The position numbers were made by a program, and so were the translations under genes. Of a stretch of DNA of 5,113 nucleotides, positions 1 to 5,106 are shown in pieces. The notes beneath the pieces are model-generated. The model was not told the origin of the DNA. It ran no database searches and worked only from the letters and a program-made list of their open reading frames with translations. Location: NCBI GenBank assembly GCA_964608735.1, contig CAZSPL010000245.1, positions 1 through 5,113 of the forward strand, written 5' to 3'. This DNA is from CAZSPL01 sp964608735 (GTDB lineage Bacteria > JAJVIF01 > JAPKYR01 > CAZSPL01). The stretch's first letter is position 1; each line of letters opens with the position of its first letter.

Positions 1-113
1 CCCTTGGTGTAGGCGAATGTCCTTATGCCGAGCACGGACTTCGCGAAGCATAGCAGGAAGTGCGTGTTGTCGACGATATAGCCGTCACTGAATTGCTTGA
101 GTTTGAGAGGCAT
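1..113 (-). CDS. N-terminal fragment of an unrecognised protein, last visible gene of the small-gene operon
   Basis: The first 37 codons of a gene that runs off the left edge. The protein begins MPLKLKQFSDGYIVDNTHFL and continues through an LLCFAKSVLGI stretch. It has no signal peptide, and the visible part is too short for domain assignment. The start is well supported: TAAGGAG sits 7 nt upstream and overlaps the stop codon of the preceding gene, from which it is separated by only 11 nt. This means the gene is almost certainly co-transcribed, and probably translationally coupled, with the 302-residue gene. By context it may be another virion or tail component, but nothing in these residues proves it. 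Confidence is high that it is a gene and low for any function. Confidence 0.8.
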   Translation of the reverse strand, partial: MPLKLKQFSDGYIVDNTHFLLCFAKSVLGIRTFAYTK

Positions 114-120
114 TGGTTTT

Positions 121-127
121 CTCCTTA
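121..127 (-). promoter_or_regulatory. Shine-Dalgarno TAAGGAG overlapping the upstream stop codon
   Basis: On the minus strand TAAGGAG is followed by 7 nt (AAAACCA) and then ATG at 113. Its first three bases are the TAA stop of the 302-residue gene. The overlap suggests translational coupling and fixes the start of the fragment at the left edge. Confidence 0.85.
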
Positions 128-1033
128 TATAGTGGTAATCCGCGCCTGGATGTTCGCCCTCCGGGGATTGCCCTCGGGAGAATCGCCGGCGTTGGTCTCG
201 ACGCGTACCCAGAACGACTCGATATCGTTCTGCGCCATGTTTCCGAGCACGACATCGGTAGTACCGAAAGTGCCGGGGGAGCCGGAGTCGTCTTCCGCGA
301 TGCGCATGCGGTTCTTGCCGTCGGAAACGATGATGGTCGCTTCGTCGCCCTCGGAAACGGTTGGGTCGAAGATGACGTAGAGGCCGTCAGCGATGAGGTC
401 GGCGGTGGAGCCGTCGCCGGAGATGTCCTTCTCATACGGGTCGTTGCCTTCGTAGACGACATCGACCTTGGAGGTATCCGCCTTGACGGTGATCTCATAG
501 GTGCCGATGGGAACGGTTTTGGTGAGCCTTGTTTCGTCGAGGGCCTTGACGGGCGTGTTGACGGTGTTTTCGAAATTGGCATCGGGAAGGATGACGATGC
601 GCGCGTCGGTGCCGGAAGCATCGCCGACATTTTTCACCCACAGATGCTTGTCGGACGAGTTCGACCCGGCGACGATGGTTCCCGGGTTGTAGCCGGCATA
701 GACGACGGACTGGTATGTCTCGCCGGTGTCGAGCTCGTCGATAGTGATGCTGACGCCGGGCAGGATGTTGCCGTCGTTGTCGCCGGAGGTGGTGATGCCG
801 TCGATGTGGTACTGGCTTCCGTCGATGCGTGTGACATCGCAGTCCCATTCCGTGTTACCGGAATCGTAGGCGATGTCGAGGGTGTACTCGCCGGCGACGA
901 CGTTGCCCGCGTCGGGGTTGGGTTTCGTGATGATGAATGCGCCGGTTATGGCGGCGGGAGAGCTGTTGGTGAAACGGATTTCGGTTTCGTTCGTGCAGCC
1001 GAGCTCTTCATATACTTTCAATTCTGCTCCCAT
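125..1033 (-). CDS. Putative phage-like structural protein, 302 aa, beta-rich and acidic
   Basis: Begins MGAELKVYEELGC. An in-frame ATG at 1048 would add five residues, but it lies next to the GGAGGA ribosome site and has no such site of its own, so 1033 is preferred. No signal peptide, membrane segment or catalytic motif is visible. Composition is rich in Asp, Gly, Thr and Val with alternating hydrophobic residues, as in stacked beta domains. Residues about 10-112 look like one unit (FTNSSPAAITGAF to SITIDELDTGETY). Residues about 113-302 look like a second, ending with FWVRVETNAGD and then NPRRANIQARI. That ending, an aromatic/Arg strand followed by an N-P-R loop and a final strand, resembles the C-termini of phage tail or baseplate structural proteins as I remember them, not from a search. 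The gene is third of four in the operon. Tail, baseplate or virion-decoration protein is the best guess; an unrelated cytoplasmic beta protein is the alternative. Confidence 0.85.
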   Translation of the reverse strand: MGAELKVYEELGCTNETEIRFTNSSPAAITGAFIITKPNPDAGNVVAGEYTLDIAYDSGNTEWDCDVTRIDGSQYHIDGITTSGDNDGNILPGVSITIDELDTGETYQSVVYAGYNPGTIVAGSNSSDKHLWVKNVGDASGTDARIVILPDANFENTVNTPVKALDETRLTKTVPIGTYEITVKADTSKVDVVYEGNDPYEKDISGDGSTADLIADGLYVIFDPTVSEGDEATIIVSDGKNRMRIAEDDSGSPGTFGTTDVVLGNMAQNDIESFWVRVETNAGDSPEGNPRRANIQARITTI

Positions 1034-1040
1034 TGATGGA

Positions 1041-1046
1041 TCCTCC
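1041..1046 (-). promoter_or_regulatory. Shine-Dalgarno GGAGGA deciding the start at 1033
   Basis: Minus-strand GGAGGA is followed by 7 nt (TCCATCA) and ATG at 1033. The competing ATG at 1048 directly abuts and overlaps this site and is preceded only by an A/T-rich run. The site therefore supports the shorter 302-residue product. Confidence 0.85.
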
Positions 1047-1078
1047 ATTTTTTATTTACAGGGCGCGGCAAGCGGTCC

Positions 1079-1444
1079 CTATTCTTCAACTTCCCCGAGG
1101 AGGAGAAGGTCGATTTCGAAACTGTATGCGGCTTCGTCGACGCCGACGATGGCTTCGCAGGTGAAGCGTTCGATGATGGCGCGGTATTGCGTTTCGCCGT
1201 TATCGAATACGTGTGTCGTTCCGGAAGATTCGGTGGCGGTGATGAGCGATTCGAGCGAGGCGCGGGTGGATTCGGTGAGGTATTGTCCCGCGAGGAAGAC
1301 GTGTCCGGCGGGCGGGATGAGCGTGTGAAGCGCTTTGCGCGCGAGGGTTACGCGGGATTTCGCGCCGATGTCGATGGCGCGCGCGCCCTTGCGGGGCACG
1401 GCATCGAAACTTATTTTTCCAAGGCTGTAGGTGATGTTCGGCAT
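1079..1444 (-). CDS. Putative phage-like tail/virion protein, 121 aa
   Basis: Begins MPNITYSLGKISFDAVPRKG. The N-terminal 35 residues look like beta strands. The middle (about 36-80) contains ARKALHTLIPPAGHVFLAGQ and ESLITATESSG, probably partly helical. The C-terminal part, THVFDNGETQYRAIIERF and then EAAYSFEIDLLLLG, has the pattern 'x-F-D-x-G-x-x-Y ... F ... Y-x-F-x-I-x-L'. I associate that pattern with small beta-sandwich tail proteins, but this is recollection, not a search result. No signal peptide, membrane segment or metal site is visible. The start is supported by TGAGG 7 nt upstream. The gene begins 9 nt after the stop of the 120-residue gene, and 45 nt separate its end from the 302-residue gene, so it sits within one operon. 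It is clearly a real gene; its function is a guess. Confidence 0.85.
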   Translation of the reverse strand: MPNITYSLGKISFDAVPRKGARAIDIGAKSRVTLARKALHTLIPPAGHVFLAGQYLTESTRASLESLITATESSGTTHVFDNGETQYRAIIERFTCEAIVGVDEAAYSFEIDLLLLGEVEE

Positions 1445-1451
1445 GGCTTAA

Positions 1452-1456
1452 CCTCA
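1452..1456 (-). promoter_or_regulatory. Shine-Dalgarno TGAGG fused with the upstream stop codon
   Basis: The TGA stop of the 120-residue gene is the first part of TGAGG, which is followed by 7 nt (TTAAGCC) and ATG at 1444. This implies coupling between the two small genes. Confidence 0.75.
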
Positions 1457-1816
1457 GGAGCACGCTTCCGCGCTGATTGTGATTATTTCGATGAGCTCGC
1501 CGGCGAGATTTCCTTCGAGCCTGTAGTCGACGATTGTTCCGCTGGTGACGGAGTGGGTTTCGCCGCTGGTGGTCATCTCGAACGAGAGGTCAGATTCGCC
1601 GAGGATGTCGATGAAGTCCTGTTTTTCCTGGTAGACCTTTTCGAGGATGACGCGGATCTTTTCGAGGGTGCGCAGGATTTTTGTTTTCGCGGAATCGCGG
1701 TAGAGGGGATATTCGACGGTGTCGCGTTGGCGGTGTATCTCGACCCGCCGGCACATGCCGACCATGCGGTTTTCGATGGAGAGTTCGACATTTTTCATAC
1801 GTGTGACTGTTGCCAT
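1454..1816 (-). CDS. Putative phage-like structural protein (tail-tube-like?), 120 aa, first gene of the operon
   Basis: Begins MATVTRMKNVELSIENRMVG. The reading frame stays open back to an ATG at 1978, but that extension is Pro-rich, crosses the 17-bp inverted repeat and has no ribosome site. GAGGA 6 nt before 1816 fixes the start there. Layout: N-terminal strands (1-30), a charged stretch with EIHRQRDTVEYPLYRDSAKT (about 25-45), a helix or coiled-coil-prone segment with LRTLEKIRVILEKVYQEKQD (about 48-68), then beta strands ending ELIEIITISAEACS. Strands framing a central helix, with a repeated -VDY- and -IEI- strand pattern, are compatible with small tail-tube or tail-completion proteins. 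That is inference from fold pattern, not recognised identity. As the first gene of the cluster, it should be preceded by the operon promoter, but no convincing sigma-70-type promoter was found in the gap. Confidence 0.82.
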   Translation of the reverse strand: MATVTRMKNVELSIENRMVGMCRRVEIHRQRDTVEYPLYRDSAKTKILRTLEKIRVILEKVYQEKQDFIDILGESDLSFEMTTSGETHSVTSGTIVDYRLEGNLAGELIEIITISAEACS

Positions 1817-1822
1817 GTTATG

Positions 1823-1827
1823 TCCTC
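1823..1827 (-). promoter_or_regulatory. Shine-Dalgarno GAGGA deciding the start at 1816
   Basis: Minus-strand GAGGA lies 6 nt before ATG at 1816. The longer in-frame starts at 1978 and 1849 lack such a site. The choice removes a spurious 54-residue Pro-rich extension. Confidence 0.8.
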
Positions 1828-1930
1828 GCGGAAGCGGTGCGCTTTCCATTACTGCGGGACAGGATGCGGGGGGATTGGTCAAAAAATGATGCGGGGATTT
1901 TGGAAGATGGGCAGGTGTTGAATTCGCCGT

Positions 1931-1986
1931 GCCCGGGGTAGGAGCCCATTTATTTGATAGAAAGCAGGAGGGCTCCAACCCCGGGC
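1931..1986. repeat. Long inverted repeat: 17-bp arms, one mismatch, 22-nt loop
   Basis: The left arm 1931-1947 (GCCCGGGGTAGGAGCCC) is the reverse complement of the right arm 1970-1986 (GGGCTCCAACCCCGGGC) except at one position. The 22-nt loop (1948-1969) is A/T-rich. The stem is almost entirely G/C and would be very stable in single-stranded DNA or RNA. It is not followed by a T-run, so it is not a textbook terminator. It may be a REP-like dispersed element, a protein-binding site, or a transcript-end or processing hairpin. It lies 115 nt upstream of the small-gene operon start and 140 nt past the membrane-protein stop. Confidence 0.85.
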
Positions 1987-2006
1987 TACCAGGGGCGAAA
2001 TGGAAT

Positions 2007-2035
2007 GGGAGGGGATTGGGGTTTCGGGACAGGGG
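2007..2035 (+). other. G-quadruplex-compatible motif 1
   Basis: Five G-runs of three or four (2007-2009, 2011-2014, 2018-2021, 2026-2028, 2032-2035) are joined by loops of 1, 3, 4 and 3 nt, satisfying the usual G3+N1-7 rule. The motif is on the plus strand, which is the template strand for the flanking genes. It shares bases with palindrome 1, so hairpin and quadruplex would be mutually exclusive. Whether it folds is unknown. Confidence 0.7.
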
Positions 2036-2046
2036 TGTCCCGAAAC
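2021..2046. repeat. Perfect palindrome, copy 1 (11-bp arms, 4-nt loop)
   Basis: The left arm GTTTCGGGACA (2021-2031) and the right arm TGTCCCGAAAC (2036-2046) pair perfectly around a GGGG loop, which reads CCCC on the minus strand. The dyad resembles an operator or a REP-type stem. No flanking T-run is present in either direction. Confidence 0.95.
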
Positions 2047-2056
2047 ATCGAAGAAT

Positions 2057-2083
2057 GGGGGGATTGGGGTTTCGGGACAGGGG
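2057..2083 (+). other. G-quadruplex-compatible motif 2
   Basis: G-runs at 2057-2062, 2066-2069, 2074-2076 and 2080-2083 have loops of 3, 4 and 3 nt. A further GGGG follows at 2101-2104. It is the second repeat's version of the same structure and overlaps palindrome 2. Confidence 0.7.
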
Positions 2084-2094
2084 TGTCCCGAAAC
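2069..2094. repeat. Perfect palindrome, copy 2 (11-bp arms, 4-nt loop)
   Basis: Identical to the palindrome 48 bp to the left: arms 2069-2079 and 2084-2094, loop GGGG at 2080-2083. A right-arm-like sequence recurs once more at 2105-2115 with one change (TGTCTCGAAAC) and no left partner of its own. It could compete for the left arms of the complete copies. Confidence 0.95.
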
Positions 2095-2100
2095 ATCGAA

Positions 2101-2121
2101 GGGGTGTCTCGAAACATCGGG
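2101..2121. repeat. Third, half-unit copy of the repeat
   Basis: This 21-bp stretch matches the adjacent 2080-2100 at 18 of 21 positions. It retains the GGGG loop, the right palindrome arm with one C-to-T difference, and the ATCG tail. It looks like a tandem partial duplication or a decaying remnant of the full unit. It ends 4 bp before the membrane-protein stop codon. Confidence 0.85.
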
Positions 2122-2125
2122 AGAT

Positions 2126-3544
2126 TTATTTGTCGTTGATTACGATTGAGATGTCGCGGAGGGGTTCGTTACGGAGGGATGGGTTCCATTCTCCACCGAT
2201 GATAAGGAGTTCCGTGTCGGTACCGAGAAGGTCGAACCTGCTGCTCCAAAATTCATCATTCAGGGAATTGTCGTCATTTAAAAGGTTTTTGCTTTTAAGC
2301 CACTGGATTGCGAGCGCGCCTGTAATCATGCGGGTTTGCGGGCTTATACCGCCAGCACCCGCGGCGGCATTGGCGGAATCTTTGAGCGCCATGTAGAGGG
2401 CGGGACCCAATCCCGAGCCGAGGCCAGCGAATACGCCTGAGAGAATGCTCGAACCGAGCGCGCCCATCGCGCCTTCGCTCCTGATCCACTGATATAAATT
2501 GCTTCCTCCCTGGTGCCATCCCCCCGCCTGGGCATAGGCGGCGGTGCATGACGCAAGGAAAATGGATGCAACGAAGCATGCGAATATGAATAAGGATGCG
2601 GCGGAGATACCGCGGCTTTCCTTCCTGGCAAGGAATACCGCTCCGATGAGAAATGCCAGTCCCAATAGTGTGTCGAACGCGCCGGGAATAAATGTGTGGA
2701 TGGCGAATCCTATCGAGCCGCCGATAAGCGCGATATAGCCTGCTTCCATTTTGAAATCTTTTATCTTCGGGCCCTGGGCGACGCCATAAGTCAGGTTCCA
2801 AATCGAATGCACCAGCAGCGCCAGCGCCTGCCTTGCGCTTGAGAGGATGAGCGCGCCGAGGCCGATCGCGACCGCAATGCTTGCGAAGAAGTTCAGCAGG
2901 GAGCCGATTACAAGTCCGACGCCCGCGCCGCTTGCGAGGTTGGCGGCGGCCATCATCAAGTCGCCCCTGGAGTAGCGGATTATCGAGCCGGGAATACGCA
3001 GTATCGCCCTTGTGGCCCTTGCGATGTGCTTGTGGAAGAACATCCCGAGGAGGCCGAAGAAAATGGGCACGGCAACCATCATGACAACCCCGCCATAGAT
3101 ACCCGTTCTCACGGCGCCGTGGTGACCGAGTCCCATTATTCTTTCGATGAGTCCGAGCCCCTCTTCGGACAACGTGTGACCGTTGTTTTTGATGACTATC
3201 AGGAAGAAGTACAGTGCCGACATCCCGAGCATCATAAGTATGGTAATCGGGAGCCTGCGCATGAAATATTTACGGGTCAACTTGAGTACGGAGCGGGCGA
3301 TGTGCCGGAATTCGCGGGAAGGCGCTTCGCGGGAGATGTCGAACGGCCCATCATAGGGTGCCCACCTTCCATTAATCCATTTGAGCCACTTCCCGGTATC
3401 GGCGCTGATTCGAAACCACGCGCCGTCGTCGGTTTGCACCAGGAGTTCCGACGCGGAAGCTCGATACTCATCGTTTGTGATCCTGCTTTCGTGCAGGTCG
3501 TCGGTGAGCTGATTGAACCGGGATTCAATCTCGTTAAAAGGCAT
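2126..3544 (-). CDS. Multi-pass membrane protein with N-terminal SHOCT-like and Trp-rich region, 472 aa
   Basis: I do not recognise a named family. Residues about 4-36 (EIESRFNQLTDDLHESRITN onward, DEYRASASELL) resemble a SHOCT-type helical hairpin: a helix, a short turn with I-T, then D-E-Y and a second helix. Residues about 38-62 (DDGAWFRISADTGKWLKWIN onward, ending GRWAP) form a Trp-rich beta-like patch with the pattern D-G-x-W ... T-G-x-W ... W-x-x-G-x-W. I recall similar patches in Chloroflexota-type membrane proteins. A basic stretch (about 80-97) precedes roughly seven or eight hydrophobic segments near 99-118, 150-170, 198-213, 214-235, 266-285, 288-306, 314-337 and 360-385. The last is a Gly/Ala-rich glycine-zipper-like segment. 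The hydrophobic stretch ending AAYAQA (about 335-340) looks like a signal-peptide cleavage site but is internal. The C-terminus is soluble. The lipoprotein gene lies 89 nt upstream. A transport, secretion or envelope-scaffold role is possible but unproven. Confidence 0.88.
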   Translation of the reverse strand: MPFNEIESRFNQLTDDLHESRITNDEYRASASELLVQTDDGAWFRISADTGKWLKWINGRWAPYDGPFDISREAPSREFRHIARSVLKLTRKYFMRRLPITILMMLGMSALYFFLIVIKNNGHTLSEEGLGLIERIMGLGHHGAVRTGIYGGVVMMVAVPIFFGLLGMFFHKHIARATRAILRIPGSIIRYSRGDLMMAAANLASGAGVGLVIGSLLNFFASIAVAIGLGALILSSARQALALLVHSIWNLTYGVAQGPKIKDFKMEAGYIALIGGSIGFAIHTFIPGAFDTLLGLAFLIGAVFLARKESRGISAASLFIFACFVASIFLASCTAAYAQAGGWHQGGSNLYQWIRSEGAMGALGSSILSGVFAGLGSGLGPALYMALKDSANAAAGAGGISPQTRMITGALAIQWLKSKNLLNDDNSLNDEFWSSRFDLLGTDTELLIIGGEWNPSLRNEPLRDISIVINDK

Positions 3545-3550
3545 GGCTCT

Positions 3551-3580
3551 ATTTTACCCGCGTGAGGGCCGATGGCACAA
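3551..3580 (-). promoter_or_regulatory. Possible leaderless promoter of the membrane-protein gene
   Basis: Minus-strand TAAAAT (3556-3551) sits 6 nt before ATG at 3544, where a sigma-70-type -10 would place transcription start at or next to the start codon. No strong Shine-Dalgarno lies ahead of this ATG, unlike the small genes on the left. A weak -35 candidate TTGTGC (3580-3575) is 18 bp upstream and matches the consensus only in its first three bases. Confidence 0.3.
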
Positions 3581-3633
3581 CCGAATGAGGCGGGGAAGGC
3601 GGCTGAACCACAAGGCACACTGAAAGGAAGTTG

Positions 3634-5106
3634 TTACATCTCGAAATTTTCGGAAGGGGTATTTTTGTTCCAGGCGTATGGGATGTCGGTGCGTTGTTTG
3701 GGGAGGTAGCCGGATTTGACGCAGGTGATGGTGAACTGCGCGATGGGTTGATTGCCCGCATCCTTGCAGGGGACTTTCCAGAAGACATAGTGGCCGCGCT
3801 CATCGGTAACGCGGTTCTGGAATACGCCGCCGGTCTGTGAGCCGCCGGAGATGGAAAGCTGCGCGTTTTGGATCGGCATACCGGTGAGTGAATCGGTGAC
3901 CATACCGTTGATGCAGCATATCTGGCCGGTGATGTCGCTGAGGTAGGCGGGGCCGAGTCCGAAATCGACGACAACTGTTTTGTCGGCTTCGACGACGACC
4001 GAATAGAGAGTTGACATTGTATCGAATGTCACCGTCGCCTGGTGTGTCTCGACCTGTATGTTGTAATGCCCCGATTTGAGTGGCAGCGAATATTCACCGG
4101 TCGAAGGAATCACGATTGGGTCGGGAGAGTCGCCATCGGGTTCGACCGGGGTGATGGTCAGCTTCGTCCCCCCGGCTTTCAGGTAGGTGACGGCATCGAA
4201 GACGCTTCCTTCGAGGATGCCATATGTGACAGGCTCGATGGTCAGTTCGGCATAGTGGTAGAGGTTGATGTCGTTGCCGATGCTCTTCGCGATGAGCAGG
4301 ATGTCATATGTGCCTGGCGCGGCAGCGCTTATGTCGAAAGAGCCCTGCCAGTGATTGGGGCCGGTATTGGTCAGCTCGATGGACGCGCCGGTGATGGCGA
4401 CGGTGTCGGCCCAAACGCCCTGGGTATCGTTCTGCTGGTCGAGGACATCGCACGAGATTGTCGCGGTTGAAGCGGCGACCTGGGTTTCGATGTTGTAGAT
4501 GTACAGCGGGTCTTTCTGGATACCGGGCCAGCTCGCGTCGATGGTATAGGGGATGTAGAACATCGGATGGTGGTCGGCGCTTATGAAGATTTCGTATGGC
4601 TCGGTGTAAATCGCGGCGGGGGCGAACAGCAAATCGGTCGACGTTTTTGCGAAATACCGGAACGGGCTGATGAAAACACCCCAGAGATTGGTGTATGCAT
4701 CGGGATTTTCGAGGTCATATTCGGCGGTGCCATCGAGCAGGATAATCCCCCTGACGGAGTACGCGGAGACTTGCGTCGGGTTCTGGAGTCCGATGTTGAG
4801 GGAATAGATATGGGTGACCGGGTCGAAGCCGATGAGTTGGACGGTGACGCATTGGGGGCACGTGGTGAGGATGAGCGAGGTGATGTCGTAATGCTTGGAC
4901 GCGGCGCGGTTTGGGGATATGGCGGCGGTCATCGAGGATGTGTCGATCTCGATCGTGTATGCGCCGAGGAGTGAGTGTCCGGGATGCTGCCCGGGCGACG
5001 GGATGATGTCCGGCGTTGTGGCGAGTGGTGATGCGGAGGAGCATCCGGTGGCGATGAGGAGCAACAGGAAGAGGATGGAGATGAACATGTAGATGAATTT
5101 GTTCAT
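3634..5106 (-). CDS. Secreted lipoprotein with beta-rich domains and two carboxypeptidase-regulatory-like modules, 490 aa
   Basis: Residues 1-21 are a lipoprotein signal peptide: Lys3, a long Leu/Ile core, then I-A-T-G-Cys22 as the lipobox, so the mature protein should be anchored in a membrane by Cys22. Ser at +2 fits outer-membrane sorting if the cell is diderm. A Pro/Ser linker (24-45) leads to a first beta domain (about 46-205) with LLGAYTIEIDTSSMTA and the strand SAYSVRGIILLDG. Residues about 206-290 look like an immunoglobulin-like or PKD-like domain ending APGTYDILLIAKS. Residues about 298-383 and 396-475 each follow the carboxypeptidase-regulatory-like pattern (G-x-V ... G-x-Y ... Y ... 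V), for example GMVTDSLTGMPIQNAQLSIS, then DERGHYVF and SGYLP. Cysteines at 83, 86, 219, 397, 398, 447 and 462 could form disulfides outside the cytoplasm. No catalytic motif is seen; binding, adhesion or a structural surface role is likeliest. Only 7 nt precede the ATG, with no ribosome site among them. Confidence 0.9.
   Translation of the reverse strand: MNKFIYMFISILFLLLLIATGCSSASPLATTPDIIPSPGQHPGHSLLGAYTIEIDTSSMTAAISPNRAASKHYDITSLILTTCPQCVTVQLIGFDPVTHIYSLNIGLQNPTQVSAYSVRGIILLDGTAEYDLENPDAYTNLWGVFISPFRYFAKTSTDLLFAPAAIYTEPYEIFISADHHPMFYIPYTIDASWPGIQKDPLYIYNIETQVAASTATISCDVLDQQNDTQGVWADTVAITGASIELTNTGPNHWQGSFDISAAAPGTYDILLIAKSIGNDINLYHYAELTIEPVTYGILEGSVFDAVTYLKAGGTKLTITPVEPDGDSPDPIVIPSTGEYSLPLKSGHYNIQVETHQATVTFDTMSTLYSVVVEADKTVVVDFGLGPAYLSDITGQICCINGMVTDSLTGMPIQNAQLSISGGSQTGGVFQNRVTDERGHYVFWKVPCKDAGNQPIAQFTITCVKSGYLPKQRTDIPYAWNKNTPSENFEM

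Larger units (their letters stand above)
2011..2101. repeat. 43-bp perfect direct repeat, two copies at 48-bp period
   Basis: Positions 2011-2053 and 2059-2101 are identical over 43 bp, separated by 5 bp (AATGG). Each copy has the order GGGGATTGGG, then an 11-bp-arm palindrome, then ATCGAAG. The last 21 bp of the second unit (2080-2100) are repeated again at 2101-2121 with three differences, giving a third half-copy. Identical long repeats imply recent duplication or active homogenisation. Because they begin only about 25 nt after the membrane-protein stop codon, they would lie in the 3' untranslated region of that transcript if it reads through. Confidence 0.95.
1817..2125. other. 309-nt gene-free interval carrying repeats and hairpins
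   Basis: No credible gene lies here on either strand. The right part (2007-2121) carries two long direct repeats with palindromes, a third half-copy and G-rich runs. The middle (1931-1986) carries a long imperfect inverted repeat. The left part (1817-1930) should contain the promoter of the small-gene operon. It has a TTGACC about 65 nt before the start codon, within a T-run, but no matching -10 at normal spacing, so no promoter is called. No hairpin is directly followed by a T-run in the minus direction, so no classical intrinsic terminator is called either. Confidence 0.7.

Noticed and set aside
113..1036. Long plus-strand open frame (307 codons) opposite the 302-residue gene
   Set aside because: It mirrors the minus-strand gene almost exactly, is Gly/Asp/Val-rich as expected for an antisense shadow of GC-rich coding sequence, and breaks the operon logic of the well-supported minus-strand starts and ribosome sites.
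1860..1890. Sigma-70 promoter for the small-gene operon using TTGACC
   Set aside because: No -10-like hexamer occurs 16-18 bp downstream; the nearest TAAT-like sequence is about 25 bp away.
1187..1921. Plus-strand open frame of 244 codons across the 121- and 120-residue genes
   Set aside because: It spans two minus-strand genes with good ribosome sites and runs into the non-coding gap; its composition looks like an antisense shadow.
1817..1978. N-terminal extension of the 120-residue protein to ATG at 1978
   Set aside because: The extension is Pro-rich, covers the 17-bp inverted repeat and lacks a ribosome site, whereas GAGGA precedes the internal ATG at 1816.
1931..2094. Intrinsic transcription terminators
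   Set aside because: The stems are strong, but none is followed by a T-run on either strand; the only T6 in the minus direction is about 45 nt beyond the long hairpin.
2011..2121. CRISPR array
   Set aside because: There are only two full copies, separated by 5 bp, with no spacer-length unique sequences and no cas genes in view.
1929..2396. Plus-strand frames encoding a repeated GFRDRGVPKHRR-type peptide
   Set aside because: The 48-bp and 21-bp repeat steps are multiples of three, so the frames stay open and the peptide repeats automatically. They use GTG or TTG starts without a usable ribosome site and run into the 3' end of the membrane-protein gene.
3026..3565. Plus-strand open frame of 179 codons opposite the membrane protein
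   Set aside because: It overlaps the N-terminal half of a clearly coherent membrane protein on the other strand and has no recognisable features of its own.
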